Assembly: GCF_900141765.1 (NCBI RefSeq)
Contig: NZ_FSRK01000002.1
Span: 124,001 to 188,000 of the forward strand
Reading direction: 5' to 3'
DNA length: 64,000 nucleotides
Source: Epilithonimonas zeae
GTDB taxonomy: Bacteria > Bacteroidota > Bacteroidia > Flavobacteriales > Weeksellaceae
Positions 43,247 through 51,263 of the stretch are shown piece after piece (position 1 is the first letter of the stretch; the number at the start of each line of letters is the position of its first letter). The translations under genes and the position numbers were made by a program. The notes below the pieces were generated by a model. That model searched no databases. It had not been told where the DNA came from and saw only the letters and a program-made list of their open reading frames with translations.

Positions 43247-43888
43247 TTATTCTGCAGAAGCTTCTGGAGTTGCATCAGCTGCACCTTCTACTGCTACTTC
43301 TTCTTCATCCTCATCATCTTGTCCTGCAGCAGCATTTTTGCTAGCATTTCTAGACATCTTAACAGCAACTACTACTGCGTTGTCTGGATGCATGAAAGAA
43401 TATTTGTCATTTTTAAGACTTTCTACATAGAATTTGTTTCCAATCTTAAGAGCTGTAATATCCACAACAATCTCGTCTGGCAAGTTAGCCGGGATCGCTT
43501 TTACTTTTAATTTTCTGTAAGTTTGTCTAAGAACACCACCAGCAACAACACCTTTGGAACGACCAGTAATTCTTACAGGAACTTCCATGATAACTGGTTT
43601 GTCATCAGATAACTGATAAAAATCAGCATGGATGATTCTGTCTGTAAGTGGGTGGAATTGAATGTCCTGAAGAACAGCAGGGATTGTTTTTCCGTCAACT
43701 TCCAAAGATACCGTGTGTGCTTCAGGAGTATAAACCAAACCTTTGAAAGCTTTCTCTTCCGCAGAGAAATTCAATGGCTCACCACCTCCGTAAACAACAC
43801 AAGGAACTAATTCAGCATCACGTAAAGCTTTAGTAGACTTTTTGCCCACGCTTTCTCTTTTTGTACCTTGAATTGTAATAGATTTCAT
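43247..43888 (-). CDS. rplY: 50S ribosomal protein L25 / general stress protein Ctc
   Basis: 213 aa, the long Ctc form. The N-terminal L25 domain ([42 protein letters not shown]) binds 5S rRNA. The C-terminal TL5-like domain is followed by an acidic Ala/Glu tail ([23 protein letters not shown]). It is transcribed leftward, prs first, with a 43-bp gap holding a -7 box TATCTTTG. In many bacteria prs and rplY are adjacent, as here. Confidence 0.94.
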   Translation of the reverse strand: MKSITIQGTKRESVGKKSTKALRDAELVPCVVYGGGEPLNFSAEEKAFKGLVYTPEAHTVSLEVDGKTIPAVLQDIQFHPLTDRIIHADFYQLSDDKPVIMEVPVRITGRSKGVVAGGVLRQTYRKLKVKAIPANLPDEIVVDITALKIGNKFYVESLKNDKYSFMHPDNAVVVAVKMSRNASKNAAAGQDDEDEEEVAVEGAADATPEASAE

Positions 43889-43913
43889 TTTGTATAAAAT
43901 TATTTTAAGGGTG

Positions 43914-43921
43914 CAAAGATA
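43914..43921 (-). promoter_or_regulatory. -7 promoter box of rplY
   Basis: TATCTTTG on the minus strand, 25 nt before the rplY ATG and just after the prs stop. No -33 box was seen. Confidence 0.45.
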
Positions 43922-43931
43922 TTAATTTTTT

Positions 43932-44870
43932 TTAAATAATAAACTTCTCACTTATAGATTTGTGCTCGTGTACCATATTCATCACATCAGCAAATAATTC
44001 TGCGCAAGAAAGCACTCTTATTTTTGAAGATTTCTCTGTTTGTTGTGGAATAGAATCTGTGACAATCACTTCCAAAAGTTGAGAATTCTCGATATTTTCA
44101 AAAGCTTTGCCAGAAAGAACGCCGTGCGTTGCCATTGCTCTCACAGATTTTGCTCCTTTTTCCATTAGAATATCAGCCGCTTTACAAAGTGTTCCGGCCG
44201 TATCAATCATATCATCAATAAGAATTACGTTCTTATCTTTAACATCACCAATCAGGAACATTTCTTCTACAACATTGGCCTTTTTTCTTTCTTTATAACA
44301 GATTACAACGTCTGCGCCAAGATGTCCAGCATAATTTTTCGCTCTTTTTGCACCACCCATATCTGGCGAAGCAATCGTCAAATTATCAAGCGCAAGGGAT
44401 TGAATATACTTTACAAAAATCGTAGATGCGTACAAATGGTCAACCGGAATCTCAAAGAATCCTTGGATCTGGTCTGCGTGCAAATCCATTGTCATAATTC
44501 TGGTTGCTCCCGCAGCAGTCAAAAGATTGGCTACCAATTTGGCTCCTATAGGCGCTCTTGGCTTGTCTTTTCTGTCTTGTCTTGCCAAACCGTAGTAAGG
44601 AATTACGACAGTAATGTTTTTGGCAGACGCTCTTTTCGCTGCGTCAATCATTAATAACAATTCCAACAAATTATCCGCTGGTGGAAAGGTAGAAGCAATG
44701 AGGAAAACACGTGCGCCTCTAACAGATTGTTCCAAGACCGGCTCAAATTCTCCGTCGCTGAAATGCTGAATATTAATTTGCCCTAAAGGCTGCCCATAAG
44801 CCTGAGCGATTTTTTCTGCCAACTCGTGGCTGGTTCTGGTAGAAAACAAATAACTTGCTTGATCTGACAT
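43932..44870 (-). CDS. prs: Ribose-phosphate pyrophosphokinase
   Basis: 312 aa, full length. It makes PRPP from ribose 5-phosphate and ATP for nucleotide, His and Trp synthesis. Seen are the flexible loop YYGLARQDRKDKPRAPIGAKLVANLL, the Mg/substrate motif TMDLHADQIQGFFEIPVDHLYAS, and the PRPP-binding loop NVILIDDMIDTAGTLCKAA. It has its own -7 box upstream and precedes rplY. Confidence 0.96.
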   Translation of the reverse strand: MSDQASYLFSTRTSHELAEKIAQAYGQPLGQINIQHFSDGEFEPVLEQSVRGARVFLIASTFPPADNLLELLLMIDAAKRASAKNITVVIPYYGLARQDRKDKPRAPIGAKLVANLLTAAGATRIMTMDLHADQIQGFFEIPVDHLYASTIFVKYIQSLALDNLTIASPDMGGAKRAKNYAGHLGADVVICYKERKKANVVEEMFLIGDVKDKNVILIDDMIDTAGTLCKAADILMEKGAKSVRAMATHGVLSGKAFENIENSQLLEVIVTDSIPQQTEKSSKIRVLSCAELFADVMNMVHEHKSISEKFII

Positions 44871-44883
44871 TTTTACTTTTTTG

Positions 44884-44891
44884 CAAATTTA
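44884..44891 (-). promoter_or_regulatory. -7 promoter box of prs
   Basis: TAAATTTG on the minus strand, 13 nt before the prs ATG. No -33 TTG at the right distance was seen. Confidence 0.45.
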
Positions 44892-45021
44892 AAAAATAAT
44901 GAAAAGTCTGAAAGCCTATTTCCGAACTTTTCATCAATCTATTTTTATTATTTATTAGAAATGATATGCTATTGCTTGCTATCATTGGATTCTCAAAACA
45001 ACCCCAAGAATGATTTCATAA

Positions 45022-45056
45022 AAAAAGACCAAAACATTTCTATTTTGGTCTTTTAT
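45022..45056 (-). terminator. Terminator of the bacilliredoxin gene
   Basis: Perfect 12-bp stem AAAAGACCAAAA / TTTTGGTCTTTT with loop CATTTCTA, 8 bp after the bacilliredoxin stop. Confidence 0.9.
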
Positions 45057-45063
45057 ATTTTTC

Positions 45064-45474
45064 TTAGCAATACTCATCAAAAGCTGCCTGAAGATTCGCA
45101 GCAATGGCGCCCGCAGGATTACCTTCGATATGGTGTCTTTCTAACATATGCACCAACTCTCCATCCTTGAAAAGTGCCACAGCTGGCGAACTTGGAGGGA
45201 AAGGCGCTAGCAATCTTCTAGCTTCTGCAACGGCATCAGTATCAAATCCTGCAAAGGCTGTTACCAAATGGTCAGGCTTCTTCTCGCCTGTTAAAGAGTA
45301 CAAAACGCCTGGTCTTGCCGCTCCCGCAGCACATCCGCAAACGGAATTGATTACTAATAATGTTGTCCCGCTTTGTTTAAGCGCTTCGTCAACTTGTGCC
45401 GGTGTTGTAAGGTCTGCAAACCCTTTATCTGTAAGTTCTGCCTTCATTGGCAATACTAAATCTGCTGGATACAT
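45064..45474 (-). CDS. BrxA/BrxB-family bacilliredoxin
   Basis: 136 aa thioredoxin-fold protein of the YphP/BrxA family, which in Bacillus removes bacillithiol from oxidised proteins. The active site is CxC in NSVCGCAAGAARPG (C46, C48), and the C-terminal block VHMLERHHIEGNPAGAIAANLQAAFDEYC matches the family. The protein is richer in Ala than its neighbours, but the family is conserved in Chryseobacteria, so transfer is not supported. It is monocistronic with a -7 box and a strong terminator. Whether this organism makes bacillithiol is not shown in this window. Confidence 0.92.
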   Translation of the reverse strand: MYPADLVLPMKAELTDKGFADLTTPAQVDEALKQSGTTLLVINSVCGCAAGAARPGVLYSLTGEKKPDHLVTAFAGFDTDAVAEARRLLAPFPPSSPAVALFKDGELVHMLERHHIEGNPAGAIAANLQAAFDEYC

Positions 45475-45507
45475 ATTAAAATATATTTTAGGTTAATTTC
45501 TGAATTG

Positions 45508-45515
45508 CAAATTTA
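45508..45515 (-). promoter_or_regulatory. -7 promoter box of the bacilliredoxin gene
   Basis: TAAATTTG on the minus strand, about 34 nt before the ATG. No -33 box was confirmed. Confidence 0.45.
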
Positions 45516-45617
45516 ATCAAATAAAACTTTGATTGTCTTATTTATCATTCTATTAAAATCATTCCGAAAATCTATTGAGACATTTTGACTGATTTTCATT
45601 ATTTACATCAAAACAAA

Positions 45618-45646
45618 AAACCCAAAATCCGAAGATTCTGGGTTTA
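45618..45646 (-). terminator. Terminator of the dcw/yqeY transcript
   Basis: Stem AAACCCAAAATC / GATTCTGGGTTT with loop CGAA and one mismatch. It lies about 95 bp after the yqeY stop and before the bacilliredoxin gene, and marks the end of the dcw cluster. Confidence 0.75.
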
Positions 45647-45700
45647 ATCAAATCGATATGCATATTAAGTATATCCGTAGAAAATAAATGATAAAATATT

Positions 45701-45741
45701 AATTATAAATAATTATCAATTATCGTTTAGCATTTATAATT
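45701..45741. repeat. Inverted repeat after yqeY
   Basis: Perfect 10-bp arms AATTATAAAT (45701-45710) and ATTTATAATT (45732-45741) over the yqeY stop codon, AT-only. A possible processing hairpin upstream of the terminator. Confidence 0.4.
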
Positions 45742-46186
45742 AGGAAAGTAACTTTTTAACCATTGCGGAAATGCTCTTTCCGTCAGATTTTCCGGACAAT
45801 GCTTTGGAAGCAACGCCCATTACTTTTCCTAAATCTTTAATAGACTGCGCTCCGGTTTCAGAAATAATTTTCTTGATTTCTGATTCCAATTCTTCGGCAG
45901 ACAATTGTTTTGGAAGAAACTTTTCAATCACTTTGGATTGCGCTTCTTCCACTTCAGCAAGGTCGGTTCTTCCCTGAGCCGTAAATTGGTCATAAGAATC
46001 CTTTCTTTGCTTAATCATTCTTTGCAAAATTGCAATTTCCTGTTCTGCGGAAACTTCTGCGCCTCTCGCTTCAGTTTGCAACAAAATAATCTGCGCTTTT
46101 ACAGCACGAAGAGAATCCAGAGCGACTCTGTCTTTCTCTCTCATTGCAGTTTTTATTGCTTCGCTTATCGTACTTTCTAAACTCAT
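45740..46186 (-). CDS. GatB/YqeY-domain protein
   Basis: 148 aa YqeY-type protein of the C-terminal GatB helical domain family. It starts MSLESTISEAIKTAMREKDRVALDSLRAVKAQI, and contains AEQEIAILQRMIKQRKDSYDQF, KFLPKQLSAEELESEIKKII and GKVMGVASKALSGKSDGKSI, all typical blocks. The family is linked to tRNA-dependent amidation by homology, but YqeY alone has no proven role. It is the last gene of the leftward dcw series, 95 bp after ftsZ with a palindromic spacer between. Confidence 0.92.
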   Translation of the reverse strand: MSLESTISEAIKTAMREKDRVALDSLRAVKAQIILLQTEARGAEVSAEQEIAILQRMIKQRKDSYDQFTAQGRTDLAEVEEAQSKVIEKFLPKQLSAEELESEIKKIISETGAQSIKDLGKVMGVASKALSGKSDGKSISAMVKKLLS

Positions 46187-46203
46187 AATTTTTGCTTTTG
46201 GCG

Positions 46204-46272
46204 AATAGCTTTTGGCAGTTGGCTTTTAAAATGCATTCCAATTGGAAAGCTAAAAGCTAGATGCAATAAGCC
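46204..46272. repeat. Palindromic spacer between ftsZ and yqeY
   Basis: An imperfect palindrome: TTGGCTT pairs with AAGCCAA and TGCAT with ATGCA around TCCAATTGGA, with several repeats of AGCTTTT/AAAAGCT words. It fills most of the 95-bp spacer. Confidence 0.55.
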
Positions 46273-46281
46273 AATCGCAAA

Positions 46282-48153
46282 TTAATCTACATCTTTATTA
46301 AGGAAACGGTTTTCTCTCAGTTGCATACTTCCATTGTTGTCAGACAAATAAGTGTTGATATTTTGGTCAGATGCATTTGAACCATCGATATTGATGTTCT
46401 TTCTCTTGAAAGCCGGAACTGTTTCGAAAACATTTTCATTGTCCAATTGCTGGTAACGAGAATTGAATTCTTTCAACTTGTTTCTTCTTTCCATAGCTTT
46501 TGAAGTATCAGGCGTTTTGTTGAAGAAAGTGAATCCGCCTTCAGTTTCCTGAACTGGTTCAGGTTTTTTTTCTTCTACAATTTCTTCCTTAGTTTCTACA
46601 GCGAAAGAAAATTTGGTTGGTTCTTCAACTTTTTCCTCGATGATTTCGTTAACGATTTCTTCCTTTACTTCAGCAACAATTTCTTTTTCAATTACAGGAA
46701 ATTCTTCTTCAACAGCCGGTTCATTGATTGTAAAAGTTACTTCAACCGGTTTTTCGATTTCCTCTTCTTTGAAAGACGCTTTTGGCTTATCCTCAACTTC
46801 AAAAGTAAAAGACTGCGCCTCTAAATCTATCTCTTCGTAGCTTTCTTCTTCGAAAGTGAAAAGGTTGTATTCCTGTTTTGCGTTGTTATAATCATTTGAG
46901 AAATCTTGGATTTCCTCATTTTCGATGATTTGAGTTTCAGTTTCAACTTCTTCTACAAGACTTTCTGCAACTGAGTTAGTTGGAAAATTTGAAGTTCCGA
47001 AATCGTCCTCATCTTCTAAGCGAAAAAAATTTTTCCCAGATTCTGTCTGTGATTTTGCTTCTTCCTGAGCTCTGCTTTTGAACGGAGATTCTCTGTGTCT
47101 GGATGATGGATTTGGTCTGTCTTCCAAAGAATATTTAATGGTTTCAGTAGCTCCAGAATGTTTTTTGTCATCATTAGAAAAACCTGTAGCAATCACCAAA
47201 ACGCTTACTGCGTCGCCCAATTCTTCATCTGTTCCAACTCCAAAAATGATATCAGCCGTATTTCCAGCTTCTTTCTGAATGTAGTCCATAATTACTCCGA
47301 TTTCGTCCATCGTAACCTCGGAAACACCACTTCTGATTAGCAAAAGCACATTCTTTGCACCGGTGATTTTGTTATCATTCAACAATGGGGAATCCAATGC
47401 TTTTTTCACAGCTTCTTCCGCTTTTTTCTCGCCGGTTGCAACACCAGTTGACATCAACGCTGTTCCGGAATTTGCCAAAACAGATTTCGCATCACGGAAG
47501 TCAATATTAACATCGAAATAGCCAGTAATAACCTCTGCCATTCCTTTGGCCGCATTGGTCAAAACTTCATCGGCTTTTGAGAATCCCTGCTTGAAACCAA
47601 GGTTTCCGAATTGTTGTCTCAATTTATCATTATTAATAACAATCAAAGAATCAACGTTATTTCTTAATTTATCAAGTCCTAAGTTCGCTTGGTCCAATCT
47701 TCTTTTTCCTTCAAAACTAAAAGGCACGGTTACGATTCCAACTGTCAGAATTCCCATTTCCTTAGCTACTTTTGCAATCACAGGCGCAGCACCAGTTCCG
47801 GTTCCACCGCCCATTCCGGCAGTTATGAAAACCATTTTGGTGTTTTGTCCCATTGCCGCTTTGATTTCGTCGATACTTTCGATGGCCGCTTTTTCGCCAA
47901 CTTCTGGGTCAGCTCCTGCTCCCAAACCTTCCGTCATAGAAATTCCTAGCTGAACTTTATTAGAAACCGGATTGTTATCCAAAGTCTGGGCATCTGTATT
48001 ACAAATCACGAAATCTACACCGTAAATCCCTTTTTCGTACATATGCTTCAAAGCGTTGTTTCCACCGCCCCCAACACCAATCACTTTGATGATGGAGGAA
48101 TTCCCTTTTGGAAGGTCAAATGAAAATCCTTGTGTATTAGTTATATTGTCCAT
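46282..48153 (-). CDS. ftsZ: Cell division protein FtsZ
   Basis: 623 aa. Tubulin-like GTPase with the signature GGGTGTGAAPVIA (about residues 114-126) and the T7 catalytic segment NVDINFRDAKSVL. The globular core ends near residue 335. A very long Glu/Val-rich linker (about 230 residues) follows, with repeats such as KEEIVNEIIEEKVEEP and VETKEEIVEEKKPEP, then a conserved basic end (RRNKLKEFNSRYQQ, RENRFLNKDVD). FtsZ forms the Z ring. It is preceded by ftsA, with a spacer containing tandem 8-9-mers. Confidence 0.96.
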   Translation of the reverse strand: MDNITNTQGFSFDLPKGNSSIIKVIGVGGGGNNALKHMYEKGIYGVDFVICNTDAQTLDNNPVSNKVQLGISMTEGLGAGADPEVGEKAAIESIDEIKAAMGQNTKMVFITAGMGGGTGTGAAPVIAKVAKEMGILTVGIVTVPFSFEGKRRLDQANLGLDKLRNNVDSLIVINNDKLRQQFGNLGFKQGFSKADEVLTNAAKGMAEVITGYFDVNIDFRDAKSVLANSGTALMSTGVATGEKKAEEAVKKALDSPLLNDNKITGAKNVLLLIRSGVSEVTMDEIGVIMDYIQKEAGNTADIIFGVGTDEELGDAVSVLVIATGFSNDDKKHSGATETIKYSLEDRPNPSSRHRESPFKSRAQEEAKSQTESGKNFFRLEDEDDFGTSNFPTNSVAESLVEEVETETQIIENEEIQDFSNDYNNAKQEYNLFTFEEESYEEIDLEAQSFTFEVEDKPKASFKEEEIEKPVEVTFTINEPAVEEEFPVIEKEIVAEVKEEIVNEIIEEKVEEPTKFSFAVETKEEIVEEKKPEPVQETEGGFTFFNKTPDTSKAMERRNKLKEFNSRYQQLDNENVFETVPAFKRKNINIDGSNASDQNINTYLSDNNGSMQLRENRFLNKDVD

Positions 48154-48169
48154 AGTATGTTATTTTTTC

Positions 48170-48253
48170 AATTTTGTTAAATCGTTAAATCGTTGATTTG
48201 CAAAATTGTCTATTTGCTAGTTTTACGATTCCACGATTCCGCGATTTTACAAT
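48170..48253. repeat. Hairpin of tandem 8-9-mers between ftsA and ftsZ
   Basis: Left arm from AATTTTGTTAAATCGTTAAA onward and right arm TTACGATTCCACGATTCCGC onward are tandem short repeats that are imperfectly complementary (AAATCG against CGATTT). The structure fills most of the 106-bp spacer. Confidence 0.55.
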
Positions 48254-48259
48254 TAATAG

Positions 48260-49639
48260 TTACTCTTCTACTTCTTCAAAGAATTTTTTTACTTTATCCA
48301 TAAGAGATTGTCCGAAAGTAGGTTTGCTTCTTCTGTTCTCTTCTTTTGGTTTTGCAGCTTCTTCAATGCGCTGAACTGGTTGAGGTTTCTCAGCTTCTGC
48401 AGTTGGTTGTGCAACTGGTTCTGCTTTGGCTACAGCTTCTTCGATAATTTCCTCTTCGGTTGGAAGGACTCTTTTATCTCTGATTTTAAGACTTTCCATT
48501 AACAAACCGATTGACGTTGCAAATTCTGGTCCTTTCAGATATTGGTTTTTATCGTTCGCCACATATTCGTTAGCGAAGCCAATTCTGCTGTCGAAACCGG
48601 TTGTATAATTCGCCAATTGACGAAGGTTTCTCAAGTTGGAACCACCTCCAGTCAAAACGATTCCTGCAATCAGTTTTTTCTTTTGCTCGAAAGCGCCGTA
48701 AGCTTTCAACTCCGTATTTACCATTTCAAGAATTTCTTCAACTCTTGCATTGATAATCTGAGCCAAAACTTTCAACGAAATCTCCTTATCCGGACGGCCG
48801 TGCAATCCCGGGATTGTCACATAAGTACTGTCTTTTTCCAATTCCGGAACAGACGAACCGAACTTCACTTTCAATTGTTCTGCGTGTTTCTCGATGATTG
48901 AACATCCTTCCTTTATATCATCGGTGATAATTCCACCACCGTAAGGAATCACACAAGTATGACGAATGATGTTATCTTTAAAAATCGCGATATCCGTAGT
49001 TCCTCCACCGATATCTACAATCGCAACACCAGCTTCTTTTTCTTCTTTAGTCAGAACTGCTTCAGACGACGCCAAAGGTTCCAAGGTCAAAGCTTCCATC
49101 TCCAGACCTGCTTCACGAACGCATCTTGCAATGTTTCTGATAGAACCCATTTGTCCCACTACAACGTGGAAATTAGCTTCTAACCTTTTGCCGTGCATCC
49201 CAACCGGTTCCTGGATTTCACCTTCAGAATCTACTTTGTATTCCTGAGGCAAAACGTGGATGATTTCTTCTCCAGGCAACATTACCAATTTCTTTACCTG
49301 GTCTTTTAGTTTCTCGATATCATCTTCTGTGATGTATCTATCCGGATGCTCTCTCATTATATAATCCGAATGCTGGAGAGAACGGATATGTTTTCCTGCA
49401 ATCCCGACAGTTACCTTGTGTATAGGAACTCCAGCGCTGGATTGCGCTTCTGCCACTGCAGTTTTGATGGAATTGATGGTTTGGGAAATGTTGTTCACGA
49501 TTCCTTTGTGAACACCAAGACTTTTAGCCTTCCCAACGCCCAGGATTTCGATTTTTCCGTGAGCGTTACGTCTTCCGACAATGGCGACAATCTTGGTTGT
49601 CCCAATGTCCAGACCTACTGAATACTCTTGATTTTCCAT
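48260..49639 (-). CDS. ftsA: Cell division protein FtsA
   Basis: 459 aa actin-like ATPase that tethers FtsZ to the membrane. It starts EYSVGLDIGTTKIVAIVG (phosphate 1), with VGIAGKHIRS, VAIVDIGGGTTDIAIFKDN (phosphate 2) and IVLTGGGSNL (adenosine). The C-terminal linker is Ala/Glu/Pro-rich, ending in an amphipathic LMDKVKKFFEEVEE that would bind membrane. It lies 20 bp from ftsQ. Confidence 0.95.
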   Translation of the reverse strand: MENQEYSVGLDIGTTKIVAIVGRRNAHGKIEILGVGKAKSLGVHKGIVNNISQTINSIKTAVAEAQSSAGVPIHKVTVGIAGKHIRSLQHSDYIMREHPDRYITEDDIEKLKDQVKKLVMLPGEEIIHVLPQEYKVDSEGEIQEPVGMHGKRLEANFHVVVGQMGSIRNIARCVREAGLEMEALTLEPLASSEAVLTKEEKEAGVAIVDIGGGTTDIAIFKDNIIRHTCVIPYGGGIITDDIKEGCSIIEKHAEQLKVKFGSSVPELEKDSTYVTIPGLHGRPDKEISLKVLAQIINARVEEILEMVNTELKAYGAFEQKKKLIAGIVLTGGGSNLRNLRQLANYTTGFDSRIGFANEYVANDKNQYLKGPEFATSIGLLMESLKIRDKRVLPTEEEIIEEAVAKAEPVAQPTAEAEKPQPVQRIEEAAKPKEENRRSKPTFGQSLMDKVKKFFEEVEE

Positions 49640-49659
49640 TATATGCTCGATTTGATTTT

Positions 49660-50688
49660 TTATTCTACTACTACTTTTGCTTTTTTCTTTTTATCAGAAG
49701 ACGATTTGGAAGTGGTTTCCTTTTTCTTTTCCGAAGATTTTTTCGGTTCAGATTTCTTCTCTACTTTTTTAGGTTTCGAAGTTTCTTTCTTGACCTCTGA
49801 TTTTTTAGCTTCAGCTTTTTTTATTTCTTTTTTCGGTTCCGGCTTGGGTTCCGATTTTTTAGTTTCTGTTTTTGCCGGAACTGATGCTAATGATTGCGTC
49901 GGTTTTTCTTCCGGTTTTGTGATTTCAATTTTTGGTGCATTTCTCAGAATACTGTCGTTTTCCTTGAAATAAGGATTCAGTGTGGTTACAATCTGATTAT
50001 TGTATTTAACCGAAATCTTTTTGTATTTCTCAGGGCTCTGATAAACCAGATATTTCTCTACAAAAGTTTTAAATCCTTTAACCTTAAAATCAATATTTTC
50101 TAAATCTCCAATCTCAACTTTGTAATTCCCATCGCTCGTCAGAAGATTATAATTGTCTTTTTCTTTCTTGATTCCGATGAAATATTTTTTACTAAAATCA
50201 TCTTTGTCAATTTTCTCAACCAACTTTCCGAGTTCCTGATATTCAGAAGCTTCAACATCACCCATTACCAACATACACGGATAAGAAAAATTTCTCGAAA
50301 TCGGGAATTCTACGCCTTTTTCGTCCACATAAAAATCTTTTCCATTTTTATTTAATCTGAAAACCGGAACTCTTTGCTTAATATCAACATTAAGGTTTCC
50401 GTTCAGATTCATATAAACATTCGCACTGTCAACGAATGGATTTTCATTAATTTTTTTCTCCAATTCCGGAATCTTCACATCCCCGATTTTTCTTGTCGGG
50501 TTGTATTGTTTCACCAAATCCTTGATGTCCTTCTCATCAATGAAATAAACCGGCGTTTTGCTTTGGTTCATATTGATAGACACATTCTCCATCTTGGCGT
50601 TGTTGAAACGCTTCAACGAGAAACTGAGCAGAAATCCAAAAAGGACCACTGTTACCAATATCTTCAATATTCTCCACTTGTTTTTCAT
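49660..50688 (-). CDS. ftsQ: Cell division protein FtsQ with long charged tail
   Basis: 342 aa. A short cytoplasmic start and one membrane helix (ILKILVTVVLFGFLLSFSL) are followed by the POTRA-type domain (SINMNQSKTPVYFIDEKDIKDLVKQYNPTRKIGDVKIPELEKKI) and beta domain to about residue 245. From about 270 a periplasmic tail is almost only Lys, Glu, Pro, Ser and Thr, ending KKKKAKVVVE. That tail is absent from E. coli FtsQ. FtsQ links the divisome to FtsA/FtsW/FtsI. It lies 44 bp after the unknown secreted gene. Confidence 0.9.
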   Translation of the reverse strand: MKNKWRILKILVTVVLFGFLLSFSLKRFNNAKMENVSINMNQSKTPVYFIDEKDIKDLVKQYNPTRKIGDVKIPELEKKINENPFVDSANVYMNLNGNLNVDIKQRVPVFRLNKNGKDFYVDEKGVEFPISRNFSYPCMLVMGDVEASEYQELGKLVEKIDKDDFSKKYFIGIKKEKDNYNLLTSDGNYKVEIGDLENIDFKVKGFKTFVEKYLVYQSPEKYKKISVKYNNQIVTTLNPYFKENDSILRNAPKIEITKPEEKPTQSLASVPAKTETKKSEPKPEPKKEIKKAEAKKSEVKKETSKPKKVEKKSEPKKSSEKKKETTSKSSSDKKKKAKVVVE

Positions 50689-50732
50689 TCTCTATATCAC
50701 ATTTTCAATGCAATCAGCATCAAATATTTCTT

Positions 50733-51263
50733 TTATTTATTCTTATCTGCTTTCCGGTTTTTATCATAATTTTTAACCGTCTTCAGCATATAATTGAAAT
50801 TCTCTTTTAATTCTGATTCATAGTCCCAATCGTCCATTTCGGTTTTCCCGTGTCCGAGGGAAGTCATATGAATCACTTTATTTTTATCAATCCAAAAACT
50901 AACACTCCATCCAATTATGTCTTCTGCATCGGACATATTCGTATAAGTTATACTTTGGCTTGCAAAAACCCTTTCCCCATTTTTCAATAGAAAATAATCG
51001 TTGTACAATTCCCACCAATTATTACTATTTTCTTTCCATTCTCGGGAGATTTTCACAATCTCATTTCCCTTCTTCTCATAATGGTAATGAATCGTTTTGT
51101 TCTTACCTTTTACCTGAAACTGATATTTAGTTATCTGTGAATCTTTATCAATGATGTCAGAATACTTATTTATATTTTCGACTTTTATCAAATCCGCTTT
51201 CGACTGTGAAAATCCCAATCCGAAAACCAAAACGAATAGCAAGAAGAAAATTTTCAGTTTCAT
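50733..51263 (-). CDS. Unknown secreted protein inside the dcw cluster (murC-ftsQ)
   Basis: 176 aa with a signal peptide (KIFFLLFVLVFGLGFSQS). The mature part has strand-rich segments ITKYQFQVKGKNKTIHYHYEKKG, VSFWIDKNKVIHMTSLGHG, and a charged C-terminal tail (MLKTVKNYDKNRKADKNK). No family is recognised. Its ATG overlaps the murC stop by 4 bp, so translation is coupled to murC and it is very likely co-transcribed with the cell-wall genes. It is not part of the canonical dcw order, so a lineage-specific periplasmic division or wall factor is possible. That is inference from position only. Confidence 0.7.
   Translation of the reverse strand: MKLKIFFLLFVLVFGLGFSQSKADLIKVENINKYSDIIDKDSQITKYQFQVKGKNKTIHYHYEKKGNEIVKISREWKENSNNWWELYNDYFLLKNGERVFASQSITYTNMSDAEDIIGWSVSFWIDKNKVIHMTSLGHGKTEMDDWDYESELKENFNYMLKTVKNYDKNRKADKNK

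Noticed and set aside
45064-45474. Horizontal transfer of the bacilliredoxin gene because of its Ala-rich coding
   Set aside because: The composition follows the conserved protein family and flanking promoter and terminator look native.
46613-47953. Several plus-strand open frames across ftsZ
   Set aside because: They are shadows of the ftsZ reading frame and have no start, domain or codon pattern of their own.
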